From positions 1-18,309 of the forward strand of contig JAZSHZ010000191.1 of NCBI GenBank assembly GCA_045533555.1: a DNA stretch of 18,309 bases, in the 5' to 3' direction. Numbering within the stretch: position 1 is the first letter of the stretch; each line of letters begins with the position of its first letter. The notes beneath the pieces are model-generated. The model made no database searches, was not told where the DNA came from, and was given only the letters and a program-made list of their open reading frames with translations. Made by a program: the position numbers and the translations under genes. The DNA comes from SIG480 sp045533555. GTDB lineage: Bacteria; Bacillota; Clostridia; Oscillospirales; JAAYXM01. Below, piece after piece: positions 1-6,537 of this stretch.

Positions 1-2005
1 GAAGCTCAGAAATGCCTCTGTGCGGGAAGCCCTTGATTGCCTCCGGCTTATGGACAAGTCCACCGTAGTTTGTTCCGCGATCCCAGATAACTGCCTTGAA
101 GCGGGACCAGGTTGTTCTGAAAGTATATTTATCTGCGGTTGCCCACTGATCTCTTACATGGCGCGTGAGCGGCGAGCGATAGAAGAGAAGGACATTGCCG
201 CCGCGCTCAAGCTCTTCAAACACAGTGTCATCAAGAACATCGGTTACATAGAGCTTCTCACCCTTCTTCGGGCAGAGCGCAACCTTCTGATAACGCGACT
301 GTGCGTTGATTCTCGTGAGATTGAATGCGCAGTCGGAAAGGTCGATTTTTTCGGGCTTATTTTCAAATACCCAGAGATCCCAGTCATTCTCGATGACTCT
401 GCCTGTCTTTTCGGAGACGAGGCGAACAACAAGACGGAGATTTCTTGCCTTATCGGTTGCAGGGAATGTGATGTGAATCTTGCAGAGGTCGAAGTATCCG
501 CGCTTGTCGATATCGAGATTCTCGAGCGCGCCGGAGAGAAGAACCTCTTCGGAATCCGTGTCGATAAGGTCATAGCTCAGGTTGCATTTGCCGTATTCAA
601 TCTGCGAATAGTTGGATGCGGAGATGGGAGCGATGAGCTTCTCTCCCTCAAAGAACGCGCGAACGGGAATATCGGCAAGGACAACCGTATCGCCGTTGAA
701 GCGGAGGAATCTCTCTGCATCAACACCCGATTTTTCATCGAAGCAGTCGACGACGCCGTTGCTGTTTTCATAGCGGTCTGTATCTGCAAACTGAAGCATA
801 TGGAAACCGCGGAGAATCGGACTGCGGCGGATTCCTTCAAGAGCAAGCTTCCAGCTCATAAGCTGAAATGCCTTGCTTGCGCGGAACATTTCGGGATATT
901 CCTTCTCAAGCCCCTTTGCGGCAATCATCTTCTTTTCTTCCGCTATCCACCACGGTGCGGGTTTTCCTGCAGCTTCATATTTCTTTGCAAGAGTATCATA
1001 ATCGCGGAGCGCCGTGTAGTGGCAGACCTCATGCGCGATAATCGGACGCTGAGGAACGATTGCGCGGGTGATTTTTCCGCCTTCCTTATCAGACTCCGTG
1101 ACGGTGTCAAGCCCCGTGCAGGAACCGTATACAAGAAGGTTATCTGTGTTTTCAAACATATCGTGATTCTTTCCGAACGGATAGAAATAGCTCATATGCT
1201 GAACATCAAACTCGACATATTCGCGGTCAAACTCGCCGTGGGCACAGGTATCGATAAAGAGACGCGACGGGTCTGTTTCCTTGATGACCTTCGCAATCTG
1301 CGGGACACGCGGATTGGAGCCCGGATGCTTGATTTCGTTGCCGATGCAATATACCATGAAAGACGGATGGTTCATAAGGTTATATGCCGTCTCGCGTATT
1401 TTATCATCGGAAACATAAACTTCAACACCGTTTACCATTTCCTCGAGGTTATTGTATTCATCATCGCCCGTGCGGAGCTCAATATGAACAAACATACCGA
1501 GCTTATCAGCCGCGCGGAAGCAAGCCTTCGACGGAATGCGCGAATGGAAGCGCATCGTATTGAAGCCATATTCCTTTGCCGTGCGGATAAATTTCGCATA
1601 GAATTCCTCTTCATCAAGATCGAGGATATTATCATGGTCATGGCAGACCGTTCCGCGGATGACGGCGCGCATATAGAAGGGCTTGCCGTTGAGAAGGATA
1701 TCGCGCCCCTTCACGCCAAGGCTTCTCATTCCGAACGTATCGCTGACGGATTCTTTTTCGCCGCTTGCGAAAGCTACCTCTGCGGAGAACGTGTAGAGGT
1801 AGGGGTTTTCAATCATCCAGAGCGTCGGATTCGGTACGGGCGCGGAGAAAGCCTTATCAGAAGCCTTGCCCTCTGAAACGAGCTTTCCATCGGCGTCGCA
1901 GATTTTATAGCTTACCTCTTTGACATCCGCCTCGGTGCGAAGAACGACCGAAACCTCGGACTTATCAAGATCGGGAGTCATACAAAGATATTTGATTAAA
2001 CTCAT
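1..2005 (-). CDS. Glycoside hydrolase family 2 (beta-galactosidase/glucuronidase-like), 3' end cut by window edge
   Basis: The frame is open from the ATG at 2005 to the left edge (668 residues visible, no stop). Residues about 1-95 are the family's immunoglobulin-like sandwich (NPYLYTF at 67-73, FGMRS at 91-95). LNGKPFYMRAV (105-115) leads into the TIM barrel. NHPSF...IGNE (212-224) places the acid/base at E224, and IIAHEVCHY places the likely nucleophile at E326. A second sandwich and a region resembling the GATase-like tail of some GH2 enzymes follow. The N-terminal sugar-binding jelly-roll is absent: in-frame sequence upstream reaches a stop at 2108-2110, and niaR ends at 2143. No signal peptide is seen, so it is probably cytoplasmic. 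The start has an AGAGG site about 10 bases upstream and a promoter at 2051-2079. The substrate cannot be told; beta-galactoside or beta-glucuronide are guesses. The family call is firm. Confidence 0.88.
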   Translation of the reverse strand, partial: MSLIKYLCMTPDLDKSEVSVVLRTEADVKEVSYKICDADGKLVSEGKASDKAFSAPVPNPTLWMIENPYLYTFSAEVAFASGEKESVSDTFGMRSLGVKGRDILLNGKPFYMRAVIRGTVCHDHDNILDLDEEEFYAKFIRTAKEYGFNTMRFHSRIPSKACFRAADKLGMFVHIELRTGDDEYNNLEEMVNGVEVYVSDDKIRETAYNLMNHPSFMVYCIGNEIKHPGSNPRVPQIAKVIKETDPSRLFIDTCAHGEFDREYVEFDVQHMSYFYPFGKNHDMFENTDNLLVYGSCTGLDTVTESDKEGGKITRAIVPQRPIIAHEVCHYTALRDYDTLAKKYEAAGKPAPWWIAEEKKMIAAKGLEKEYPEMFRASKAFQLMSWKLALEGIRRSPILRGFHMLQFADTDRYENSNGVVDCFDEKSGVDAERFLRFNGDTVVLADIPVRAFFEGEKLIAPISASNYSQIEYGKCNLSYDLIDTDSEEVLLSGALENLDIDKRGYFDLCKIHITFPATDKARNLRLVVRLVSEKTGRVIENDWDLWVFENKPEKIDLSDCAFNLTRINAQSRYQKVALCPKKGEKLYVTDVLDDTVFEELERGGNVLLFYRSPLTRHVRDQWATADKYTFRTTWSRFKAVIWDRGTNYGGLVHKPEAIKGFPHRGISEL

Positions 2006-2050
2006 ACGTAAAATTTCCTCTCTGCCGGAAGGCAAAATATTTATAAGTAT

Positions 2051-2079
2051 ATAATATAATTTGTTGCGCGAAAAGTCAA
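2051..2079 (-). promoter_or_regulatory. Sigma-A-like promoter of the GH2 gene
   Basis: Read on the minus strand, TTGACT (2074-2079) and TATTAT (2051-2056) are separated by exactly 17 bases. The GH2 start codon lies about 46 bases downstream of the -10 box, leaving a short leader. The gene therefore probably has its own transcription start, separate from the upstream nad operon. No obvious operator palindrome was seen around it. Confidence 0.65.
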
Positions 2080-2121
2080 TTCCTTCAAGTGAATTTTTCC
2101 CGAATGTTCAACCTTTTTATT

Positions 2122-2139
2122 TTCCGCGCGCCGCGCGAA
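2122..2139. repeat. GC-rich inverted repeat just after niaR
   Basis: An 18-base block reads TTCCGCGCGCCGCGCGAA on the plus strand and can fold into a short stem with one bulge. It begins three bases past the niaR stop codon, where a terminator would be expected. On the minus strand the stem is followed by AATAAAAAGG, not a T-tract, so it is a poor intrinsic terminator. It may be an RNA 3' end stabiliser, a weak or factor-dependent stop, or chance. Confidence 0.4.
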
Positions 2140-2142
2140 GCA

Positions 2143-2655
2143 TTATATCTCCGGAACTATATACCCCTGCTCTTCAAGCTTTTTTTCGATATTATCAAGT
2201 ATATCCTCCGAAACGGCGCGGACTGTATGGTAGTGGTAGCCACCCGTGATATGCATAAGCTCTGCCGATTTCCCGCTTCTCACGCCCTCGAGGAATTGCG
2301 CGATATGATGTCTTGACGATATATTCAGCGCGGCAACCATCTTGCCGTAAACCTTATGCCACACATAGACATCAACGACGATGCCGCCCGAACCGACAAT
2401 GATATCAAGCTCATTTTCCGTTTGGCCGCTCGTGTGGAATACCTTGAAAACCCTCTCGGGCACATTGGCATTTTGAATTACATATCCGCTATGGGTGGAC
2501 AGTATATTTTCTCCCTCGGCCTTGAGCGTCGAAATATCTCGGACAATAATCTGCCTTGATACGCCGAGCTTCGCGGAAAGCTCGCCTCCCGATACCGCCC
2601 TTTGCTCGGAAATGATATAACTGATTATTTCTTTTCTTCTTTCGGCTGCCTTCAT
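2143..2655 (-). CDS. niaR: Niacin-responsive transcriptional repressor NiaR (YrxA type)
   Basis: A 170-residue protein with an N-terminal winged helix-turn-helix (about residues 5-55; recognition region LGVSRQIIVRDI) and a C-terminal 3H domain (about 70-165). In the family the 3H domain binds a metal ion and niacin. H74, E82, H141 and H143 sit where the metal ligands of the Thermotoga maritima homologue lie, as far as I recall that structure; H100 and H116/H117 are further family histidines. I chose the ATG at 2655 because GGAGG at 2663-2667 is seven bases upstream; upstream in-frame ATGs run into nadC or sit too close to that site. It follows nadC by 13 bases as the last gene of nadA-nadB-nadC-niaR, so it probably represses its own operon through the sites at 5727-5762. 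Niacin as corepressor is inferred from the family. Confidence 0.93.
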   Translation of the reverse strand: MKAAERRKEIISYIISEQRAVSGGELSAKLGVSRQIIVRDISTLKAEGENILSTHSGYVIQNANVPERVFKVFHTSGQTENELDIIVGSGGIVVDVYVWHKVYGKMVAALNISSRHHIAQFLEGVRSGKSAELMHITGGYHYHTVRAVSEDILDNIEKKLEEQGYIVPEI

Positions 2656-2668
2656 CAGCATACCTCCA

Positions 2669-3520
2669 TCAAACCGCGCGAAGATTTTTGAGAGAAAGAT
2701 CAAGAATCGGCGATGAATGAGTCAGGGCGCCGCTCGAAATATAATCCACGCCGATATCAACAAGCCTTGCGACGTTTTCCTTCGTCACGTTGCCGCTGCA
2801 TTCCGTCTCGGCCTTTCCCGCAGTCAGCTTCACTGCTTCCTTCATATCCTCAACGCTCATATTATCAAGCATAATAATATCCGCGCCCGCTACAAGCGCC
2901 TCCTTCAGCATATCAAGATTTTCGACCTCAATCTCGATTTTGCGGACAAACGGAGCATATTCCTTTGCCATCCTTACCGCTTCTTTAACGCCTCCCGCGG
3001 CGCCGATATGGTTATCCTTCAGCAGAATGCCGTCGCTCAAATTGAATCTGTGGTTATATCCGCCGCCGACCTTGACGGCATATTTTTCAAACACGCGCAT
3101 ATTCGGCGTTGTTTTTCTCGTGTCCAGAAGTTTGGTTTTCGAGCCTTCGAGAAGGTCTGCGATTTTTCTCGTGTACGTCGCAATGCCGCTCATTCTCTGC
3201 AGATAGTTGAGTGCCGTTCTTTCTCCCGAGAGGAGAACGCGGATATCTCCGCGGACAACGGCGAGCTTATCGCCTTTCTTCACGAAGTCTCCGTCCTTGC
3301 AGAAAAACTCAACCTTTGTTTCCGCATCCAAAAGCTTAAAAACTCTTTTAAAAACTCCAAGACCCGCAATAATTCCGTCCTCCTTGCAGATGAGCTCAAC
3401 CTCACCCGCTTTATATTCGGGCATAACGGAATTCGTCGTTATATCCTCGCTCGTGATATCCTCTTTGAGCGCAGATAAAATCTGATCATCGACATTCATT
3501 TTCATAGTAATGCTGTTCAT
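2669..3520 (-). CDS. nadC: Nicotinate-nucleotide pyrophosphorylase (quinolinate phosphoribosyltransferase)
   Basis: NadC converts quinolinate and PRPP to nicotinate mononucleotide, CO2 and pyrophosphate, the third step of de novo NAD synthesis. The 283-residue product has the usual length and layout: an N-terminal sandwich (to about residue 105) and an alpha/beta barrel. Family motifs are ERTALN (100-105), DTRKTTP (133-139), GGGYNHR (152-158), KDNH (168-171), EVE (198-200), LDN (218-220) and SSGALTHS (262-269), all in order. The ATG at 3520 is preceded by AAGGAGAGG seven bases upstream, inside the end of nadB. The two genes thus overlap by 35 bases in different frames. Internal ATGs at 3505 and 3499 lack as good a site. 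niaR follows after 13 bases. Confidence 0.97.
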   Translation of the reverse strand: MNSITMKMNVDDQILSALKEDITSEDITTNSVMPEYKAGEVELICKEDGIIAGLGVFKRVFKLLDAETKVEFFCKDGDFVKKGDKLAVVRGDIRVLLSGERTALNYLQRMSGIATYTRKIADLLEGSKTKLLDTRKTTPNMRVFEKYAVKVGGGYNHRFNLSDGILLKDNHIGAAGGVKEAVRMAKEYAPFVRKIEIEVENLDMLKEALVAGADIIMLDNMSVEDMKEAVKLTAGKAETECSGNVTKENVARLVDIGVDYISSGALTHSSPILDLSLKNLRAV

Positions 3521-4787
3521 GTTTTTTCCTCTCCTTATCAATTTCTTTCAAAATAAGCTTCTTATATTCTTCCTTATAGTTTTCATATTTCTTCGCGTCT
3601 ATATCTGTTTCCGCCATATCCTTGACGGTATTATAGCTCAAATTGATATGTGACGCTGCTCTTTTTGCAAAAACAAGACTTTCCAGAAGCGAATTGCTCG
3701 CAAGCCTGTTTCTGCCATGAACTCCGTTGCAGGCCGTTTCTCCGACGGCATAGAGTCTTTCCATACTCGTTTTGCTGAAGGCATCAACGTCTATTCCGCC
3801 CATAAAATAATGCTGCGACGGGACGACGGGAATCGGCTCCTTCGTTGCATCATAGCCCTCATCGAGGCAACGCTTATAAATATTCGGAAAATGCGACTTT
3901 ATCTCTTCTTCGGGAATGGGCGCGAGAGAAAGCCAGACGTGCTCCGTGCCCTCCTTCTTCATTTCCTCAAATATCGCTTTTGTCACAACGTCGCGCGGGA
4001 GAAGCTCATTTACGAACCTTTCGCCCTTTGAATTCAGCAATATTGCGCCCTCGCCGCGAACAGATTCCGAAATAAGAAATTCTCTTCCGTCCTTCTTCGT
4101 ATAGAGCGTGGTTGGATGTATCTGTATGTAGTCAATATTCCTGAGCCTGACGCCGTATTTTATTGCAAGTGCAAGCGCATCGCCCGTGAGGTGTCTGTAG
4201 TTGGTGGAATGCTCAAAGAGACCTCCGATGCCTCCCGTTGCAAGAACCGTGTAATTCGCGGTTATCGCTTCATAATTTCCGTTTTCATCGTGGCCTATGA
4301 TTCCGCCGCACTCATTTCCCTCGCAAATCAGATCGACCATTGTGAAGTTTTCCATAAGCCTGATGTTTTTGCGGCTTCTTGCAGTTTCCAGAAGATTGGA
4401 GGTGATTTCCTTTCCCGTCTCATCCTCGTGGAAGAGTATTCTCGGAGTTGAATGCGCGCCTTCCTTGGTATAGTTGAATGCCTCTCCGTTTTTCTCAAAC
4501 CTCACGCCGAAAGAAACAAGGTCTTCGATGACGCCCTGAGAGGAGCGAATCATTATATCGACCGATTCGGGATTATTTTCATAATGCCCTGCCTTCATCG
4601 TGTCCTCATAGAAAGCTTCATAATCATTTTCATCGCGCAGAACGCAGATTCCGCCCTGAGCAAGATAAGAATCGCTTTTTCTCGCTATGTTTTTTGTCAC
4701 TATTAAAATATTCCTGTTCTCGGGAAAGTTCAAAGCGCAGTAAAGCCCCGCAACTCCGCAACCGACAATCAATATATCTGTTTTCAT
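3486..4787 (-). CDS. nadB: L-aspartate oxidase, short form
   Basis: NadB is a flavoprotein that oxidises L-aspartate to iminoaspartate for quinolinate synthesis. The 433-residue product shows the FAD dinucleotide fold GCGVAG (9-14), YLAQGGI (41-47), the substrate-site histidine in IQIHPTT (H224), RGEG (244-247), the ELLPRDVV arginine (R265), the SQHYFMGG histidine (H326) and HGRNRLASNSLLE (357-369). Many NadB proteins exceed 500 residues. This one ends soon after the FAD-binding C-terminal motif with a charged tail, so the helical C-terminal domain seems reduced. The stop codon is clean and no frameshift is visible. The ATG at 4787 starts at the flavin fold and lies one base past the nadA stop, which suggests translational coupling; its own Shine-Dalgarno is weak. 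Earlier in-frame ATGs lie inside nadA. Anaerobes probably use fumarate rather than O2 as acceptor (family knowledge). Confidence 0.95.
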   Translation of the reverse strand: MKTDILIVGCGVAGLYCALNFPENRNILIVTKNIARKSDSYLAQGGICVLRDENDYEAFYEDTMKAGHYENNPESVDIMIRSSQGVIEDLVSFGVRFEKNGEAFNYTKEGAHSTPRILFHEDETGKEITSNLLETARSRKNIRLMENFTMVDLICEGNECGGIIGHDENGNYEAITANYTVLATGGIGGLFEHSTNYRHLTGDALALAIKYGVRLRNIDYIQIHPTTLYTKKDGREFLISESVRGEGAILLNSKGERFVNELLPRDVVTKAIFEEMKKEGTEHVWLSLAPIPEEEIKSHFPNIYKRCLDEGYDATKEPIPVVPSQHYFMGGIDVDAFSKTSMERLYAVGETACNGVHGRNRLASNSLLESLVFAKRAASHINLSYNTVKDMAETDIDAKKYENYKEEYKKLILKEIDKERKKHEQHYYENECR

Positions 4788-4788
4788 T

Positions 4789-5688
4789 TTACTTTGCACA
4801 CTCCAGCATTCTGTCAAGCGGCGCAAGAGCATTTTTTCTTGTCGCTTCATCCTTTTCAACTGCATTGTCTTCTTTTTCAAGAACCGAAAGTATGTTTTCA
4901 AGGGTATTGAGTTTCATATCGGTGCAACACGGCAGAGGAGAAACAAACCAAAACCTCTTATCGGGATTATCGCTTCTCAGCTTATATTCCACACCCGCCT
5001 CCGTGCAGATAATGAACTCATCCTTATCCGATTTTCCCGCATAATCGATTATCCCCGCCGTGCTTCCTATATAGTCGGATAACTCGAGCACTTCCGGCTC
5101 ACACTCGGGATGCGAAAGCACCAAAGCTTCGGGATGGCTTTTCTTTGCCGACAAGAGCTGTTCCTTCGTTATTGCCGCGTGTATCGGGCAACAGCCGTCG
5201 TTTATAATGACGTTCTTTTCGGGAACCTGCTCTGCAACAAATCTTCCGAGATTGCGGTCGGGAATGAAAAATATGTTCTTATTCGGAAGTGATTTGACTA
5301 TCTTCACCGCATTTGATGATGTCACGCACACGTCACTCAGGCATTTAAGCTCTGCCGTTGAATTTATATAACATACCACGGCAAGGTCATCATAAGTTTT
5401 TCTCATTTCCGTAATTTTGCCGCGGCTGACCATATGCGCCATAGGGCAGTCTGCGGATAAATCGGGCATAAGAACCTTCTTATCGGGATTCAGTATCTTT
5501 GCGCTTTCGCCCATAAAGGAAACTCCGCAGAAAACGATTATATCCGCCGTCGTTTCCTTTGCCACCTTTGCGAGATAGAACGAATCACCGACATAATCCG
5601 CAATGCTCTGTGCCTCATCGGGCGCATAATAATGCGCGAGAATTACTGCATTCTTTTCAGCTTTCAATTTTTCTATTTGATTTTTCAT
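4789..5688 (-). CDS. nadA: Quinolinate synthase (4Fe-4S)
   Basis: NadA condenses iminoaspartate with dihydroxyacetone phosphate to quinolinate. The 299-residue product aligns by eye with the short Thermotoga-type enzyme: ILAHYY (16-21), NPDKKV, SADCPMA, YINSTAE, PDRNLG and HPEC occur in order. The three [4Fe-4S] ligands are C81 (in DCPMA), C167 (in CCPIH) and C255 (in CCTDMK), matching C83, C170 and C256 of T. maritima as I recall them. The cluster is oxygen sensitive, in keeping with an anaerobe. I chose the ATG at 5688 because a GAGGTG site is nine bases upstream and similarity begins there; the longer in-frame extension would cross the promoter at 5729-5757. It is the first gene of the operon. 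Confidence 0.97.
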   Translation of the reverse strand: MKNQIEKLKAEKNAVILAHYYAPDEAQSIADYVGDSFYLAKVAKETTADIIVFCGVSFMGESAKILNPDKKVLMPDLSADCPMAHMVSRGKITEMRKTYDDLAVVCYINSTAELKCLSDVCVTSSNAVKIVKSLPNKNIFFIPDRNLGRFVAEQVPEKNVIINDGCCPIHAAITKEQLLSAKKSHPEALVLSHPECEPEVLELSDYIGSTAGIIDYAGKSDKDEFIICTEAGVEYKLRSDNPDKRFWFVSPLPCCTDMKLNTLENILSVLEKEDNAVEKDEATRKNALAPLDRMLECAK

Positions 5689-5726
5689 TTTTATTTTCAC
5701 CTCATAAAACACTGAAACATCGCCAT

Positions 5727-5762
5727 ATATGTTAACACACCACTTTACATCTGTCAACATAT
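5727..5762. promoter_or_regulatory. Candidate NiaR operator over the nadA promoter
   Basis: On the plus strand, ATATGTTAACA (5727-5737) and TGTCAACATAT (5752-5762) are inverted copies matching at 10 of 11 positions, with a 14-base gap. Each arm contains a TGT-N2-ACA core that is itself palindromic or nearly so (TGTTAACA is perfect). One arm covers the -10 box and the other the -35 box, as expected for a repressor that blocks RNA polymerase. Assignment to NiaR rests on the repressor being encoded in this operon; I did not compare with a known binding matrix. Confidence 0.6.
5729..5757 (-). promoter_or_regulatory. Sigma-A-like promoter of nadA-nadB-nadC-niaR
   Basis: Minus-strand TTGACA (5752-5757) and TAACAT (5729-5734) are spaced by 17 bases. 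The -35 is a perfect consensus and the -10 matches at four of six. The nadA start is about 41 bases downstream. Both boxes lie inside the inverted repeat called as an operator, so the promoter is probably strong when repression is lifted. Confidence 0.7.
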
Positions 5763-5792
5763 CTGTAAACTTTCTCCGACTTACACAAAGAG

Positions 5793-5825
5793 AAAGAGCC
5801 CCGAAAGTCAATTTCAAGGCTCTTT
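5793..5825 (-). terminator. Terminator of the HD nucleotidase gene
   Basis: The arms AAAGAGCC (5793-5800) and GGCTCTTT (5818-5825) pair perfectly, and an inner GAAA/TTTC pair extends the stem. On the minus strand it begins seven bases past the stop of the HD gene and is followed by CTCTTTG, a modest T-rich tail. It separates that gene from the nadA promoter. Confidence 0.65.
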
Positions 5826-5832
5826 TACAATA

Positions 5833-6426
5833 TTATTCATCAATGAGGTTTCCCTTTTTTGCATTATCCTCAATCAGCTTTTCAGTGTATGACCAAATCG
5901 TTTCCGAGCCGAGTCGGGATTTCTTCTGGCGGTTTATGACCTGAGATTTCTTTATCCGACGCACTCTCCAATCTTTTCCGTCGTTTGAATCGTTGAGGAG
6001 CAAGGGCTGAAAATTATCCATCGTCCTCGCAAATTTTGCTTCCGCGGTTTCTCCCTTTTCAAATTCACCAAAAAGCTCCGTCAGCTCCTTCTTCTGCTCA
6101 TCGGGAAGAAGCCCGAAAATTCTTTCGGCAGCTTTTTTCTCCCGCTCCTTTTGCGTTGCAAGCCTATCCGAATCATAGGCATACGTATCTCCCGCATCAA
6201 TCTCGACTATATCGTGAATCAATGCCATCATCATTGCTTTTGCAACATCGAAATCCTCGTTGGCATATTCCCGAAGAAGATAAATCATTATTGCCATATG
6301 CCAGGCGTGCTCCGCATCGTTCTCCTGCCTTTTATAGCCTTTGAGGTGAGTTTGGCGGTATATTTCCTTTTCTTTATCTATTTCAAGAATGAAATCAAGC
6401 TGTTTCCGAAATCTTTCCGAATCCAT
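5833..6426 (-). CDS. HD-domain nucleotidase, YfbR/HDDC2-like
   Basis: A 197-residue protein with the metal-binding signature of the HD superfamily: H40 (in AEHAWHM), H71-D72 (in LIHDIVEIDAGD), with E75 and D77 as likely catalytic acids, and D137 (in ARTMDNF). This layout matches the HD_3 subgroup containing E. coli YfbR and human HDDC2, which remove the 5'-phosphate from deoxynucleoside monophosphates. Activity on dNMPs is inferred from the family. A role in nucleotide-pool balance would suit a cytoplasmic protein without signal or membrane segments. The start has a GGAAGGAG site about nine bases upstream and an extended -10 promoter at 6477-6485. With a terminator at 5793-5825 it appears to be monocistronic. 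Confidence 0.88.
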   Translation of the reverse strand: MDSERFRKQLDFILEIDKEKEIYRQTHLKGYKRQENDAEHAWHMAIMIYLLREYANEDFDVAKAMMMALIHDIVEIDAGDTYAYDSDRLATQKEREKKAAERIFGLLPDEQKKELTELFGEFEKGETAEAKFARTMDNFQPLLLNDSNDGKDWRVRRIKKSQVINRQKKSRLGSETIWSYTEKLIEDNAKKGNLIDE

Positions 6427-6476
6427 TTTGCAGCGCTCCTTCCGATTTTACCGAAACCTATATGATTTACGATTTT

Positions 6477-6485
6477 ATTATAGCA
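6477..6485 (-). promoter_or_regulatory. Extended -10 promoter of the HD nucleotidase gene
   Basis: The minus strand reads TGCTATAAT, a consensus -10 (6477-6482) preceded by the TGn extension. The sequence where a -35 would sit is part of the T-run of the clpC terminator and matches poorly. The start codon is about 50 bases downstream. Confidence 0.55.
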
Positions 6486-6494
6486 TACTATTCT

Positions 6495-6537
6495 AAAAAA
6501 GGAAACACACGGAGAAAATCATTCTTCCGTGTGTTCC
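6495..6537 (-). terminator. Intrinsic terminator of clpC
   Basis: Minus-strand arms GGAACACACGGA (6526-6537) and its complement at 6501-6513 pair over 12 positions with a single bulge, followed by TTTTTT (6495-6500). The upstream arm is made of the last codons of clpC, and the stop codon (6519-6521) lies in the loop. It is a textbook Rho-independent terminator that overlaps the reading frame. Confidence 0.85.

Noticed and set aside
20..1876. A 618-codon open frame on the plus strand
   Set aside because: It is the mirror of the GH2 gene in the same codon register. The minus frame shows GH2 motifs, a promoter and a ribosome site, while the plus frame product is cysteine-rich, resembles nothing known to me and starts at a GTG without a ribosome site.
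2142..2147. A TATAAT hexamer on the minus strand at the end of niaR
   Set aside because: It is formed by the last codon and stop of niaR and has no matching -35 box; the promoter at 2051-2079 fits the GH2 gene better.
2717..3478. A 253-codon plus-strand open frame opposite nadC
   Set aside because: nadC is certain from its motifs; the opposite frame is a by-product of its codon composition.
4788..4901. N-terminal extension of nadB
   Set aside because: It overlaps the nadA coding region, is lysine-rich without family similarity, and the FAD fold begins right at the ATG at 4787.
5689..5817. N-terminal extension of nadA
   Set aside because: It would begin upstream of the promoter, so it could not be on the transcript. 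Similarity and the ribosome site both point to 5688.
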